A stretch of 64,000 nt of DNA from assembly GCF_020829665.1 (NCBI RefSeq), contig NZ_JAIVFT010000009.1, forward strand, positions 124,001 through 188,000, written 5' to 3'. Below the pieces are notes generated by a model. It searched no databases, was not told where the DNA came from, and saw only the letters and a program-made list of their open reading frames with translations. This document shows, piece by piece, positions 26,793 through 35,552 of this stretch (position 1 is its first letter; every line of letters starts with the position of its first letter). This stretch comes from Nostoc sp. CHAB 5824 (lineage in GTDB: Bacteria; Cyanobacteriota; Cyanobacteriia; Cyanobacteriales; Nostocaceae). A program made the position numbers and the translations under genes.

Positions 26793-27085
26793 GCCTCAAT
26801 TTTTGGAGTGCCGTAAATGTAATGGTCGTGTTGCTCTGCACCATCCGATGGAAGCTTGCTGAGTTCTTCTTCAGGGATATCTTTGACGAAATCTTCTGCA
26901 ATTTGCCAAATAGACTTTCCTCTCTCAGGAATCTCCTTCGCTTGAGTACTATCTGGCTGGGGAAGTTTTGGATTTACCTGCGTGATCCCACTCAATTTCT
27001 GAGCCAAATGAGCAATTAGTTTTAATTGTTCCTCTGCTGAAAGATTTTCTGCTTGTTGAATTAGTTGAGCTAACTTTGGAGACAT
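26789..27085 (-). CDS. Antitoxin partner of the PIN toxin
   Basis: A 98-residue protein starting MSPKLAQLIQQAENLSAEEQ, with an amphipathic helical N-terminal half. A proline-rich hinge follows, and the acidic C-terminal part has IAEDFVKDIPEEELSKLPSDG and YIYGTPKIEA. The EELSKLPSDGAEQHDHYIYG-type tail is characteristic of cyanobacterial antitoxins that precede VapC toxins. The stop overlaps the toxin start by four bases (ATGA-type coupling). The helical part should dimerise or bind DNA and the acidic tail should wrap the toxin. It remains intact although its toxin is frameshifted. Confidence 0.8.
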   Translation of the reverse strand: MSPKLAQLIQQAENLSAEEQLKLIAHLAQKLSGITQVNPKLPQPDSTQAKEIPERGKSIWQIAEDFVKDIPEEELSKLPSDGAEQHDHYIYGTPKIEA

Positions 27086-27317
27086 TGTTTTTTCCTCTGT
27101 CTTTCAATTTCACTATTCGTTCTCAATACCCTGAGAACTTCAAGCAAATCAAAGATTATATTGAATAAAATTTGGCTGAATAACTAGCGTAGGCGTAGCC
27201 AGCACTTCGACATGGTTCGACTCCCTTCGGCTACGCTCAGGGCAAGCCGCTCACCAGCCGCTCAGTGGCCACCGTAGGCATTGTTTCCAAAATACTACTA
27301 TGCATGCGTATGCCGAA

Positions 27318-27548
27318 ATAACAAATGGAGTCGCTGATATAGCAAATGGAGTCGCTGATATAGCAAATGGAGTCGCTGATATAGCAAATGGAGTCGCTGA
27401 TATAGCAAATGGAGTCGCTGATATAGCAAATGGAGTCGCTGATATAGCAAATGGAGTCGCTGATATAACAAATGGAGTCGCTGATATAACAAATGGAGTC
27501 GCTGATATAACAAATGGAGTCGCTGATATAGCAAATGCGGCGCTTTCA
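27318..27548. repeat. 21-bp tandem repeat, ten copies plus one degenerate
   Basis: The unit ATAGCAAATGGAGTCGCTGAT repeats ten times at exact 21-base period, with an ATAACA variant in the first unit and in units 8-10, and one degenerate eleventh unit. The period is a multiple of three without stops, so both strands carry open frames: (IANGVAD)n forward and (HLLYQRL)n reverse. Neither frame looks like a real protein. Confidence 0.95.
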
Positions 27549-27551
27549 ATA

Positions 27552-27832
27552 TATAGCGGTTCCCATTCAGATGCGGTACAACATCACATCACGAGGTGTA
27601 GGGGCACGGCACTGCCCATTGGTGTCAACTTAACGTGAAAGCCTATTGTGATAAGCATTTCAGAATTTTTCGATGTACCAACTAGATTTTAGATCCCCCC
27701 TAACCCCCCTTAAAAAGGGGGGAATTAGAGCCAAGTGCCCCCAATTTATTGGGGGTTGGGGGATCTAAAACTACGGTAAATTGAGTGTTTGAGTTTCAGT
27801 TGACACCTGTGGGCACTGCCCTGTGGTGTAGC
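27552..27832. repeat. Chimeric repeat: left half of TATAGCGGTTC MITE fused to TACCA-type element
   Basis: The first 65 bases match the left half of the elements at 14626 and 57703. After GGGGCACGGCA the sequence switches to the interior of the other family (CTGCCCATTGGTGTCAAC, then the GATCCCCCCTAACCCCCC foldback) and ends near GTGGGCACTGCCCTG. It appears to be a recombination product at the shared GGGGCAnGGCA word. Confidence 0.75.
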
Positions 27833-27841
27833 CTTTAAGCC

Positions 27842-29098
27842 TTATCGTTTTGCCAATTCTGGAGTCCGCCCCGTCAAGCCAATCATCAACTTCAGCATAA
27901 ACACCTTTAATACAGGTACTCGCTGCAAAAACCATAAACCCAGGCGACGTACTAATACCACAGGTAAGAAGTTATTAGAAAACATCCGATCTAACAAATC
28001 GGTGAAACCTAAAATTGTCAGGTTCTCTAGCTTGCGCCAGCGTTCATAACTTTTAAGAATTTGAATGTCGCCAATATCTTTACCCGCTTGGTGCGCTGCT
28101 TGGATTACTTGCGCCAAAGCTGCTGCATCCCGAATCCCCAGATTTAAACCTTGTCCGCCTACAGGATGGCAATTGTGCGCCGCATCACCAATTAATGCCA
28201 GTCGGGGGAGAACATAGCGATCGCTTTGCATGAGTTGTACCTGGAATACAAAGCGATCGCCTAGTAATTCCAATTTGCCCATCTGATTGCCATAGCGACG
28301 GGTGAGTTCTACCAAAAATTGCTCATCATCTAAGGCACATAAAGCTTTTGCTTCTTCGTGGGGGGCTGTCCACACAATGCGGCAACGGTTCCCCGGTAAA
28401 GGTAAAATCGCAAAGGGCCCGCTAGACCAAAATCTTTCGTAAGCGGTGTTGTTGTGCGGTTTTTCTGGTTTGACAAATGCCACTATGCAAGACTGCCAAT
28501 ATTTCCAGCCAGAGGTTGTGATACCAGCAGCTTGACGAATCGGCGATCGCGCCCCATCTGCTGCTATCAGTAATTTGCTCTTGACTGTCCGTAACTGATC
28601 GGCAACTTTAATATCTATGGTTACTATATCTTTTTGGTACTGCGTATTTACCACTTCAGCCGGACACAGATAAGTCACATTTGGACAATTTTGGACAAAC
28701 TCCTGCAAAGGCTGCAATAGCGCTTGGTGTTCAGCCACATAACCCAACTCTGCTGTACCTATATCATCTGTAGCAAATTCCACCACATTAGGATAATCGG
28801 CATCAGAAAGACGAACTCGGCAATATTTGGCTATTTGAGGCAACATTTTGTCCCAAACTCCAATTCCTTGATAAATTAGCGACGAAAGCATGTGAACTGC
28901 ATAGGCTTGCCCCTTAGCTACAGCTGCTGATGCTACTTTCGCCTCAATCAGCAAGACACTCAAGCCAGAATCTTTTAAAGCAGAGGCTAGAGTTAAGCCA
29001 ATAATCCCACCGCCGACAATTACCAAATCATACTCATATCCCTGCTCATTTGGCGGTGTTAGTTGAGGGGAAATTTGCTCAAGCTGCATTAGGGCCAT
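27842..29098 (-). CDS. FAD-dependent monooxygenase (UbiH/Coq6-like)
   Basis: A 418-residue flavoprotein hydroxylase. The Rossmann motif VIVGGGIIGLTLASAL lies near residues 26-41. The middle has AADGARSPIRQAAG (DG motif for FAD/NADPH), and the second FAD motif is LIGDAAHNCHPVGGQG near residue 300. Family members hydroxylate aromatic rings in ubiquinone biosynthesis. In cyanobacteria, which make plastoquinone, a quinone or tocopherol-related substrate is possible but not shown. The protein is soluble or weakly membrane-associated. It stands alone between two repeat elements, and the true ATG may be MALMQLEQ at 29098 or the internal MQLEQ. Confidence 0.88.
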   Translation of the reverse strand: MALMQLEQISPQLTPPNEQGYEYDLVIVGGGIIGLTLASALKDSGLSVLLIEAKVASAAVAKGQAYAVHMLSSLIYQGIGVWDKMLPQIAKYCRVRLSDADYPNVVEFATDDIGTAELGYVAEHQALLQPLQEFVQNCPNVTYLCPAEVVNTQYQKDIVTIDIKVADQLRTVKSKLLIAADGARSPIRQAAGITTSGWKYWQSCIVAFVKPEKPHNNTAYERFWSSGPFAILPLPGNRCRIVWTAPHEEAKALCALDDEQFLVELTRRYGNQMGKLELLGDRFVFQVQLMQSDRYVLPRLALIGDAAHNCHPVGGQGLNLGIRDAAALAQVIQAAHQAGKDIGDIQILKSYERWRKLENLTILGFTDLLDRMFSNNFLPVVLVRRLGLWFLQRVPVLKVFMLKLMIGLTGRTPELAKR

Positions 29099-29196
29099 TG
29101 TTAAGTTAGGTTACAGCGTCTTAACTCTTATTTTTACGCGATCGCGCCCCCTTGAGCAAGTTGAGAGGAACAAACATTGAAAAACGTCGCTGCTGA

Positions 29197-29501
29197 TACC
29201 ATTTCACTTTAATAATGATACAAATACGCTGGTAGGGGCATGGCATTGCCCATTGGTGTCAACTTAACGTAAAAGCCACTCTAGAAAAAGCTTTTAGAGA
29301 TTCTCGTTCCCAGTCTCAGACTGGGAATGTCCATTAGGAGGCTCTGCCTCCAGAATTGGCGGCAGAGCCGCAATTGAAGTGCATTTCCAGCCAGAGGCTA
29401 GAAACGAGATTTTAAAGGGATTTGGGCTTAAGTTGACACGTATGGGCATTGCCATGCCCCTACGATAAATCTATATGTACCAGGGTTTTCATGAATTGGT
29501 A
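29197..29501. repeat. TACCA-ended MITE-like element with a different interior
   Basis: Left end TACCATTTCACTTTAATAAT and right end TTTTCATGAATTGGTA match those of the 57809-58215 element. The middle is replaced by a different foldback: CGTTCCCAGTCTCAGACTGGG, then AGGCTCTGCCTCC and GGCGGCAGAGCC. The same ends therefore carry unrelated cores. Confidence 0.82.
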
Positions 29502-29748
29502 TGACTTCGAGGAAAGGTTACGAAAGTTAAATAGACTTTTTGTGCTAGAGATATAACGATCTGAGTTGCTTTGCCAGCAAGCATCCAAATCTTAACCAAG
29601 TATTATTACGCAACAAAATTGGATCTTATAAGTTAAATAAATTACTAATTTTATATATTCCAAGCGCTATTTTACGGTGTCTTTACCAAAACATTGAGTA
29701 CTGAAACTTATATTTGAAAAGTCTTGAAACACTCATAAATCGGTGAAC

Positions 29749-30441
29749 ATGAAAAATATTAGCAAACTGGCTGTGGTAACTATTGGATCTGTGGCTCTGT
29801 CCTTGGGTATTGTCGGAAATGCACAAAAAGCTCACGCTACAGCCTTAATTAATGGCGGTTTTGAGCAGCCTGTTGTCCCTAGTAACCTGTCATGGGCACC
29901 GTTTCACGAATCTCTTGTTCCGGGGTGGGAAACTACAGCTACAGATAATCAAATTGAAATTCAAACTCCTAGACTGTTCCATGCTGGAGCATTAGGCACA
30001 AATCAATATGCTGAACTTAATGCTAATCAGGTATCTAGCTTATATCAAGATGTAGAGACTACATCTGGTACAACTATGTTTTGGCGATTTTTCCATCGAG
30101 GTCGTCAAGGTGTAGATACGATGCGTTTGTCTATTATTGACCTTGCTACTAATTCAACTCTCTTCAGCCAACTATATAACACTGATAACACAGCTTGGGT
30201 AGAGTATCAGGGCACAACTGTTGCCACTGGTGGTACAACACGCTGGCAGTTTGACTCAGTATCTGCTGCTGGTGGTAATCCCTCAATAGGGAACTTTCTG
30301 GATGAAGTTTACTTTGCAGAAAAACCACCAGAAGGTTTCCAAACAGTTCCTGAACCTGCTTCTGTACTTGGTCTTTTAGCAATGGGTGCATTCGGTATTG
30401 TTTCCACCCGGAAGCGTAAACAGTTAAATATTGGGAATTAA
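29749..30441 (+). CDS. PEP-CTERM sorting domain protein
   Basis: A 230-residue secreted protein. A signal peptide covers about residues 1-32 (SKLAVVTIGSVALSLGIVG, cleavage after AHA). The mature part begins ALINGGFEQPVVPSN, the start of a carbohydrate-binding-like jelly-roll often seen in PEP-CTERM proteins, and contains YAELNANQVSSLYQDV. The C-terminus is VPEPASVLGLLAMGAFG plus STRKRKQ, an exosortase recognition signal. It should be exported, sorted by exosortase and placed at the cell surface or in the sheath. ATG 29749 is chosen over a GTG six bases upstream. No operon partner. Confidence 0.88.
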   Translation: MKNISKLAVVTIGSVALSLGIVGNAQKAHATALINGGFEQPVVPSNLSWAPFHESLVPGWETTATDNQIEIQTPRLFHAGALGTNQYAELNANQVSSLYQDVETTSGTTMFWRFFHRGRQGVDTMRLSIIDLATNSTLFSQLYNTDNTAWVEYQGTTVATGGTTRWQFDSVSAAGGNPSIGNFLDEVYFAEKPPEGFQTVPEPASVLGLLAMGAFGIVSTRKRKQLNIGN

Positions 30442-30718
30442 CAACGGTTTGTAACAGGGTTTTTAGGTTCTACTAACTTTCTTTATGCTCATTAATGCAA
30501 GTGAAAGGTCTACAAAAAGTTCCTTTTATAGCACTTGAACACTATTTAGCATCAGAGAGATGGTAGAACCATTTTTTATTTTGATTTAATATCAAATCTT
30601 AACTTTTATTTGGACGCGATCGCGCTCTAAGATTTGCTGGCATTCCAAACTTAGAGATAACATTTTGGATATCATTCAAAAAACTGCTATTTGGCTCCGC
30701 TACCTGTGTTGATTTTGA

Positions 30719-31477
30719 CTAATAAATACTGAGAGCCATCAATTCATCTGATATTTCAAAGTTAGCTGTGACATTTTGCACGTCATCCAAGCCTTCTAGA
30801 GTATCAATTAATTTGAAAAGCGATCGCGCCTGATCTGGATCGGTAACTTCTACACTATTACTAGGAATCCAGCGCAATTCGGCATCAGTCACCTTAATGC
30901 CTTGATCTTTGAGTGTCTGGCTTAAGGTTTCTAAATTGCCAATGTCAGTAAATACCTCAGCAATCTCATCTTCAGCCATCTCATAAGACTCAGCACCGCC
31001 TTCGAGGGATGCTTCTAAAAGCTGTTCTTCGTCAACTACACCCTGTACTACACAAACGCCTTTTTGCTCAAACATCCAGCTAACGCAACCTGTTTCACCA
31101 AGATTGCCACCATTTTTACTAAAAGCTACACGCAAGTCAGCAGCAGTGCGATTGCGATTATCTGTGAGGGCTTCGATTAAAATCGCTACACCACCAGGGC
31201 CGTAACCTTCGTAACGAATCGCTTCAAAAGTAGCATTATCACCGCCAAAAGTGCCTGCACCTTTAGCGATCGCTCGTTCAATATTATCATTGGGGATACT
31301 CGCTGCCTTTGCCTTGTCAATTGCCGTGCGAAGTTGAAAATTCAGCGCCGGATCTGGTACGCCACCTCTAGCCGCAACGATAATCGCCCGCGATAACTGA
31401 GTGAAGGTTTTTCCCTTTTTTGCATCTACTACCGCTTTTTGGCGCTTAATATTTGCCCATTTACTGTGTCCTGCCAT
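30719..31477 (-). CDS. YebC/PmpR/TACO1 family protein
   Basis: A 252-residue member of the YebC family with the diagnostic start MAGHSKWANIKRQKAVVDAK. Typical internal segments are IPNDNIERAIAKGAG, YEGYGPGGVAILIEALTDNR and NRTAADLRVAFSKNGGNLG. Members act as transcription regulators in some bacteria. Others (TACO1, YebC2) help ribosomes through proline-rich stretches, so the exact role is open. Length and domains are complete. It is encoded singly with its start facing the remnant region. Confidence 0.95.
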   Translation of the reverse strand: MAGHSKWANIKRQKAVVDAKKGKTFTQLSRAIIVAARGGVPDPALNFQLRTAIDKAKAASIPNDNIERAIAKGAGTFGGDNATFEAIRYEGYGPGGVAILIEALTDNRNRTAADLRVAFSKNGGNLGETGCVSWMFEQKGVCVVQGVVDEEQLLEASLEGGAESYEMAEDEIAEVFTDIGNLETLSQTLKDQGIKVTDAELRWIPSNSVEVTDPDQARSLFKLIDTLEGLDDVQNVTANFEISDELMALSIY

Positions 31478-31703
31478 AATCTGAAATTATCAAAACTCTA
31501 TTCAAGATTAAGATATACTCGCTGGCAATAACCACTTTAGATAATTGTGCAAGGCTAGATCGGGCGTGTCTCTAAAATTTGGTAAAGGTATTTTTAGATC
31601 AAGTCAAAGATGGGCGATCACTACGATTGATTGAGATCAGCAAAAAAGTCACAAAAAAATGCCAAGACTAAGAATATTTAAAATAAAAATGAGGGTCTCG
31701 GCT

Positions 31704-31779
31704 GTGTCCACTATTGTATCTCGCCTCGACCAGAGCGCAAATTTTCTGCGACGTAGATGATTTCTGTAACCAAACATGA
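31704..31779 (+). pseudogene. Transposase 5' remnant (IS982-like), frameshifted
   Basis: A GTG-led frame reads STIVSRLDQSANF and then ends. One base-shift later the sequence gives IFCDVDDFCNQT, which resembles the start of IS982-type transposases (short segment, then IFC.VDDFC). A related remnant at 33217-33297 shares the STI-SRLD lead. Only the first 25 or so codons survive and no transposon ends are evident. Confidence 0.5.
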
Positions 31780-32003
31780 GTTCGACGGAACTAAAAATAT
31801 CACAGGCATCTTTAGAAAATCTGAAATTAGGAGCGATCGCAATGGAGAGCCTAACCGCGATCGCCCCCATCTTTGCACTGGAAATACTGACAATCTGAGA
31901 GCTAAAGCAGATGGCTAGTTCTTTAGGGGTGAGGAATTATAGCAGCATGAGAGAGGGCCAGTTGATTAAACAGATACTAGCCAAGGAATTAGCACCAGCG
32001 TAA
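31776..32003 (+). pseudogene. Rho_N-domain-like small protein, interrupted by an in-frame TGA
   Basis: From ATG 31776 the frame reads 40 residues (MSSTELKISQASLENLKLG onward) to a TGA at 31896-31898. It continues in the same frame as ELKQMASSLGVRNYSSMREG then QLIKQILAKE, ending TAA at 32001-32003. The second part fits the helical Rho N-terminal (SAP-like) motif ELK.MA..LGV..YS.MRK..LI..I. A new start at ATG 31911 could express the second part alone. A good terminator follows directly, which suggests the unit was a real transcript. Confidence 0.5.
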
Positions 32004-32010
32004 TAGTTCG

Positions 32011-32035
32011 GGGGTATCTGTGACAGCGATACCCC
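32011..32035 (+). terminator. Hairpin terminator after the Rho_N-like frame
   Basis: GGGGTATC-TGTGACAGC-GATACCCC with perfect arms, followed by TAATTT. It lies seven bases after the TAA at 32003. Confidence 0.65.
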
Positions 32036-32123
32036 TAATTTAGAGATTATAGACCAACCCCTCAGTCCTTAGCGCTTTACTTGATTATTCTCTCATAAGA
32101 GTGATGAAAGATCGCTTGTTTAT

Positions 32124-32188
32124 AAATCTCGCCAAATATCGAATCTCGCCAAAATGGGATCAAATAGTTGGCAAGTTTTGGCGAGATT
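32124..32188. repeat. AATCTCGCCAAA repeats, two direct and one inverted
   Basis: AAATCTCGCCAAATA at 32124 and AATCTCGCCAAAA at 32142 are direct copies. TTTTGGCGAGATT at 32176-32188 is the exact inverse of the second. The arrangement resembles a recombinase- or regulator-binding array, or a decayed element end. Confidence 0.7.
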
Positions 32189-32327
32189 AAGAAAGAATAA
32201 GCTAGATTGCTCAGTTGCGCCTATGCGATTGTCCCAAACTAAGAAACTCTAGTAATTAATTTCTTACTAAGGATTGCTAAAAATGAAGGATTTTGTCGAT
32301 TTTGCTGGGGGAAGGGAGAGTGAATAA

Positions 32328-32783
32328 TTACCTAGTACAAGTGCTTGTATTCACTTGTCCTCCTGCACTATCAAAAGTAAAGTTCAGAATTATTCTATTG
32401 GACGAAACTACTTGTCCTGATACAGACCCATAGTTTGTAAAACTCGCCTTAGGAACATCTGCCCATCTACCATTAATCACACCATTAACAACTGAACCAA
32501 AAAAAGTGTTAGTAAATGTAAAACCACCATCCCAAACCGCCCATATTTCACTATTTACTTGACGTATATATAAAGCGGAATTTGGATCGTTGCAAAACCA
32601 TTTACCAGTTAAATCGGTGGACTGAGCCAGTAAGATTCTTTCATTGCCAACCACTTTAGATTTGGACTCTTGGAGCTTTGTAGATGGAACTGAGTTACTA
32701 GCGACAGCAGGAATGGCGGTATTACCTACTAATAAAATCAAGCCAATTAGCGCAGATTTAATGCGAAAGTTGCTAATATTCAT
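32328..32783 (-). CDS. Secreted protein of unknown function
   Basis: A 151-residue exported protein. The signal peptide is at the N-terminus (SALIGLILLVGNTAIPAVAS, cleavage after AVAS). The mature part contains TDLTGKWFCNDPNSALYIRQ and EIWAVWDGGFTFTNTFFG, with repeating GxW and tyrosine patterns like small beta-barrel proteins that share a DLTGxW lead. Two cysteines (WFCND and TSTC at the end) could pair. No enzyme motif is visible. The gene is single and lies in a repeat-rich stretch. Confidence 0.78.
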   Translation of the reverse strand: MNISNFRIKSALIGLILLVGNTAIPAVASNSVPSTKLQESKSKVVGNERILLAQSTDLTGKWFCNDPNSALYIRQVNSEIWAVWDGGFTFTNTFFGSVVNGVINGRWADVPKASFTNYGSVSGQVVSSNRIILNFTFDSAGGQVNTSTCTR

Positions 32784-33216
32784 GATTACTTTACCTCAAT
32801 GTTATGGCTCAGAAAAATTGCTGTTTTAAGCTAAACATGTAACTGATTTTTTACGTAATTTAGATTCTAAGTAGATTGATTTGAAAAAACCCAAACTTAT
32901 AAAGTAGTGTAAAATGTTGTAGGTTATTCATTTAGTCTATGCTTCACTATCTTTTACAATAGTTTATACAATTGGCTTTATTCTATCGACCTACTTACTA
33001 CTAAATAAATATACAAAAGACTTGGAAAAAGTAAAAGTTATTGACACTTTTCTTCAAAAATATATAACGTTCTACAAATCATCTTTTAAAAGATAAATAA
33101 TCTCACATTTGGCACCAACTGTATTCACACGTACAGAGCAAATAAACCAGTACCAAAGTATAACAACAGGTGAATACAAATAAATAATTAGCGTTTGTTA
33201 TAAATAAAACTCAGCA
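32784..33216. other. AT-rich gene-free stretch
   Basis: I see no supported gene, hairpin or clear repeat here. It forms the upstream region of the secreted-protein gene on the minus strand. Confidence 0.4.
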
Positions 33217-33297
33217 ATGTCCACAATTCTATCTCGCCTCGATATCACCCAGATATTCTATGATGTAGACAACTTCTGTTCATCATGGCAGAGGTAG
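33217..33297 (+). pseudogene. Transposase 5' remnant (IS982-like)
   Basis: A 26-codon frame begins MSTILSRLDITQIFYDVDNF and ends CSSWQR before TAG. This resembles the first 25 residues of IS982-family transposases and matches the remnant at 31704 in its lead (MSTI.SRLD) and DVD.FC core. Nothing further downstream resembles transposase. Confidence 0.5.
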
Positions 33298-33430
33298 TGG
33301 CAGCAAGTACCACAACAGGGCTTGCTGCAAGCTACCGCAGAGGCGCAGAGAACACAGAGAAAATATGATTGCTGGTAGATACTGTTTTTCAGCTTACGAC
33401 ACTAAGTAGACCTCTGCGATCGCATCCTGT

Positions 33431-34999
33431 TTAAATCACAAAAGGTTCAAGTTCGCGGTTATACCACTCATCTTCAACCCGTTCAGTAATCAACGGTCTG
33501 ATGATAAACTTTGGTGGGCTACCATCCAGAACATCAATCCGCACACATGAGTAAGGCAGTCGGTTCTGAAAAGCGTAGTCGTGACGACCCACAAAAAGCA
33601 TTGAATCTGCAACTTTCCGAGTGGGTTTACCTGCAATTTCAGCAAAAGTCTCCATCAATTCATTTCCCTCTCGCCGTTGATAGCGCGGACGATGACCACT
33701 ACCACCAGAGATAATGCAGTTAATGTGGGAGTCAGCAAATCCGGTATCAGTTGTGCAAAGATGCTCCAAACAGTGAGCGTGACCATTTAAAATCAAATCT
33801 ACTATGGGACGTTCTTTAATTAAAGAACCAAGAGTTTCTGCCACTTGTTCAAACACCCAGCGCAAGCGGTGGCGAACCGCCAAGGTTTGTGCCTGATCCC
33901 ACTTAGTAGCTTCTGTGACGTAGGGTGGATGGTGGAAAAAGATTACACGTCCGCGCACTTCGGAAGTGTTCCAAGATTCAATTAGTCTGCTTCGCAACCA
34001 TTCAAGTTGTTCAAAGTCGATCGCAGGCATTTTCTGAGATGCCAATTGTTTTTCAATATCGATTTTGATCTCGTTTATTTGGTCTAGTTTGGCACTAAGT
34101 TCATCGAGTTGTTCTGCGTCGATGGGTTTATCGGGGTTGAGGCGATCAGATATTTTCAAAAGCTGCAATTCTTCTCGATCTATTTCCTGGCGACGCTTTT
34201 GCAATTGGCGGCGGTAAATTTCCCCCTCTTGAGTTGCAGGCAAAGGTGACGGTGTATTAAAAGTATTAGAATCCAGTGCGAAAAAGTCAATCCCGCCGTA
34301 ACGAAAGGTGTAATAACGATTGGGTAAGCGGGTAAACTGTCCAGGTTCGTAACGCAAACAGCGCCCTGTGTCGGTCTTAGCAGTGTAGTGTTGATCTAAA
34401 TGACGTTCTAATTCTGGGGAAGACATCGCCCCTGTATAGTCCATAAATGCCCGTGTATAGGCATCGCCTTGATACGAGCCATGCCAGCCAATCTCGATAT
34501 CTTTGTAGCGCAACAAGCGACGTAGCGGTAACGTAGTTCCAGCCAGCCAACGGTACATTAACGGGACATCATAGTAATCATGATTACCAAGTACTGGCAA
34601 GAATGGTAGCTTAAACACCATGCCATCGTAGGAAATGCCTTTAGGGTTGTCGCCACCTACAAGAAATTCGCGGTAAGGCTCAATAAAGTTTGTCGAGTAA
34701 TACTCTTGGGAACCCACTACATAAATTACATCACCTGTGTGCAATACAAAACTGCAATCATCGCGGTGAGTCAGCATTAGTTCAGCAACTTTTCGTTGGG
34801 GGTGGTATCGATAATGGGATTGGGTGCCGGAATCACCGATAACCATAAACGAAAATTCTGGACTATCCTCTCTGCGATCGTCAATAACTATTTTGGTTTG
34901 GTCAATTCCCCGTTGCACAAAACTTGGATGCATCCACCGCACCCGTTCCTTCATCTTTTGAATTTTTACAGGAATCGGTGGATCGGAAATCAATTTCAT
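33431..34999 (-). CDS. Calcineurin-like metallophosphoesterase
   Basis: A 522-residue phosphoesterase with the full metal-site series: MVIGDSGT (D near residue 55), HTGDVIYV (GD), VLGNHDYYD (GNHD), FFHHPP and LNGHAHCLEH (GHxH). An insertion of about 80 charged residues (RRQLQKRRQEIDREELQLLK onward) lies between the GNHD and HHPP motifs and looks like a coiled coil. No signal peptide is seen. Substrate cannot be told from sequence: members act on phosphoproteins, nucleotides or phosphate esters. It is encoded singly, with heptamer repeats upstream of its start. Confidence 0.88.
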   Translation of the reverse strand: MKLISDPPIPVKIQKMKERVRWMHPSFVQRGIDQTKIVIDDRREDSPEFSFMVIGDSGTQSHYRYHPQRKVAELMLTHRDDCSFVLHTGDVIYVVGSQEYYSTNFIEPYREFLVGGDNPKGISYDGMVFKLPFLPVLGNHDYYDVPLMYRWLAGTTLPLRRLLRYKDIEIGWHGSYQGDAYTRAFMDYTGAMSSPELERHLDQHYTAKTDTGRCLRYEPGQFTRLPNRYYTFRYGGIDFFALDSNTFNTPSPLPATQEGEIYRRQLQKRRQEIDREELQLLKISDRLNPDKPIDAEQLDELSAKLDQINEIKIDIEKQLASQKMPAIDFEQLEWLRSRLIESWNTSEVRGRVIFFHHPPYVTEATKWDQAQTLAVRHRLRWVFEQVAETLGSLIKERPIVDLILNGHAHCLEHLCTTDTGFADSHINCIISGGSGHRPRYQRREGNELMETFAEIAGKPTRKVADSMLFVGRHDYAFQNRLPYSCVRIDVLDGSPPKFIIRPLITERVEDEWYNRELEPFVI

Positions 35000-35119
35000 G
35001 GCTGATAACTCTTGAATGCCTAACGCACATGCCGATTGTAACGAAATATTTAATCGTCATTTGTCATTAGTCATTAGTCATTTGTGAATAACCAATCCTC
35101 AATCCCTAATGCCCATTCT

Positions 35120-35545
35120 TTAAGGCAAATTTTCTCGCAGTAATGCTCGAAAGCCTGCTTGTTGAAAATGCTCATCAGCAGTCAGTGCTTCAGTGATTCC
35201 GCTATATTGCATCACTATGAAAGATACACAGTCAACAAATCCCCATTCTTTCTCTGTTTGTTCCCGATATAGCTCGAAAGCACGTTCGTAAAGTTCTTGG
35301 GAAAGGGGGACAATTTCTACTTTGGAGTCTGCTACTAGAGAATTTAATAATATGATTGCCGCTTGACGATAAGGTTGTTGGGATAAGGCATTGCCAATTT
35401 CCAACATCACGGCCTGTGTTGTTACCAAACGAGTTTCTGCCGCTTGTAACATTTTAGCCAGATGTAAGGCTCGGTCATGCAAGCGATCGCTCGGTGCAGA
35501 TAAGGCAATGGCAAATGATGTATCAAGAAAGACTTCAGAATGCAT
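35120..35545 (-). CDS. PIN-domain toxin (VapC-like)
   Basis: A complete 141-residue PIN ribonuclease-type toxin. Catalytic acids are in EVFLDTSFAIAL, VTTQAVMLEIGNAL, WGFVDCVSFIVM and ALTADEHF, the standard four-acid pattern. It lies seven bases downstream of its probable antitoxin on the same strand. VapC-type toxins cleave tRNA or rRNA when the antitoxin is lost. Its C-terminus aligns with the part displaced by frameshift in the toxin at 26380-26792, which supports the reading of that locus. Confidence 0.88.
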   Translation of the reverse strand: MHSEVFLDTSFAIALSAPSDRLHDRALHLAKMLQAAETRLVTTQAVMLEIGNALSQQPYRQAAIILLNSLVADSKVEIVPLSQELYERAFELYREQTEKEWGFVDCVSFIVMQYSGITEALTADEHFQQAGFRALLRENLP

Positions 35546-35552
35546 GGAAAAT

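Noticed and set aside
27298..27638. Long open frames (both strands) over the 21-bp repeat as repeat proteins
   Set aside because: They exist only because the period is divisible by three without stops; no signal peptide, no start context, and both strands are equally open.
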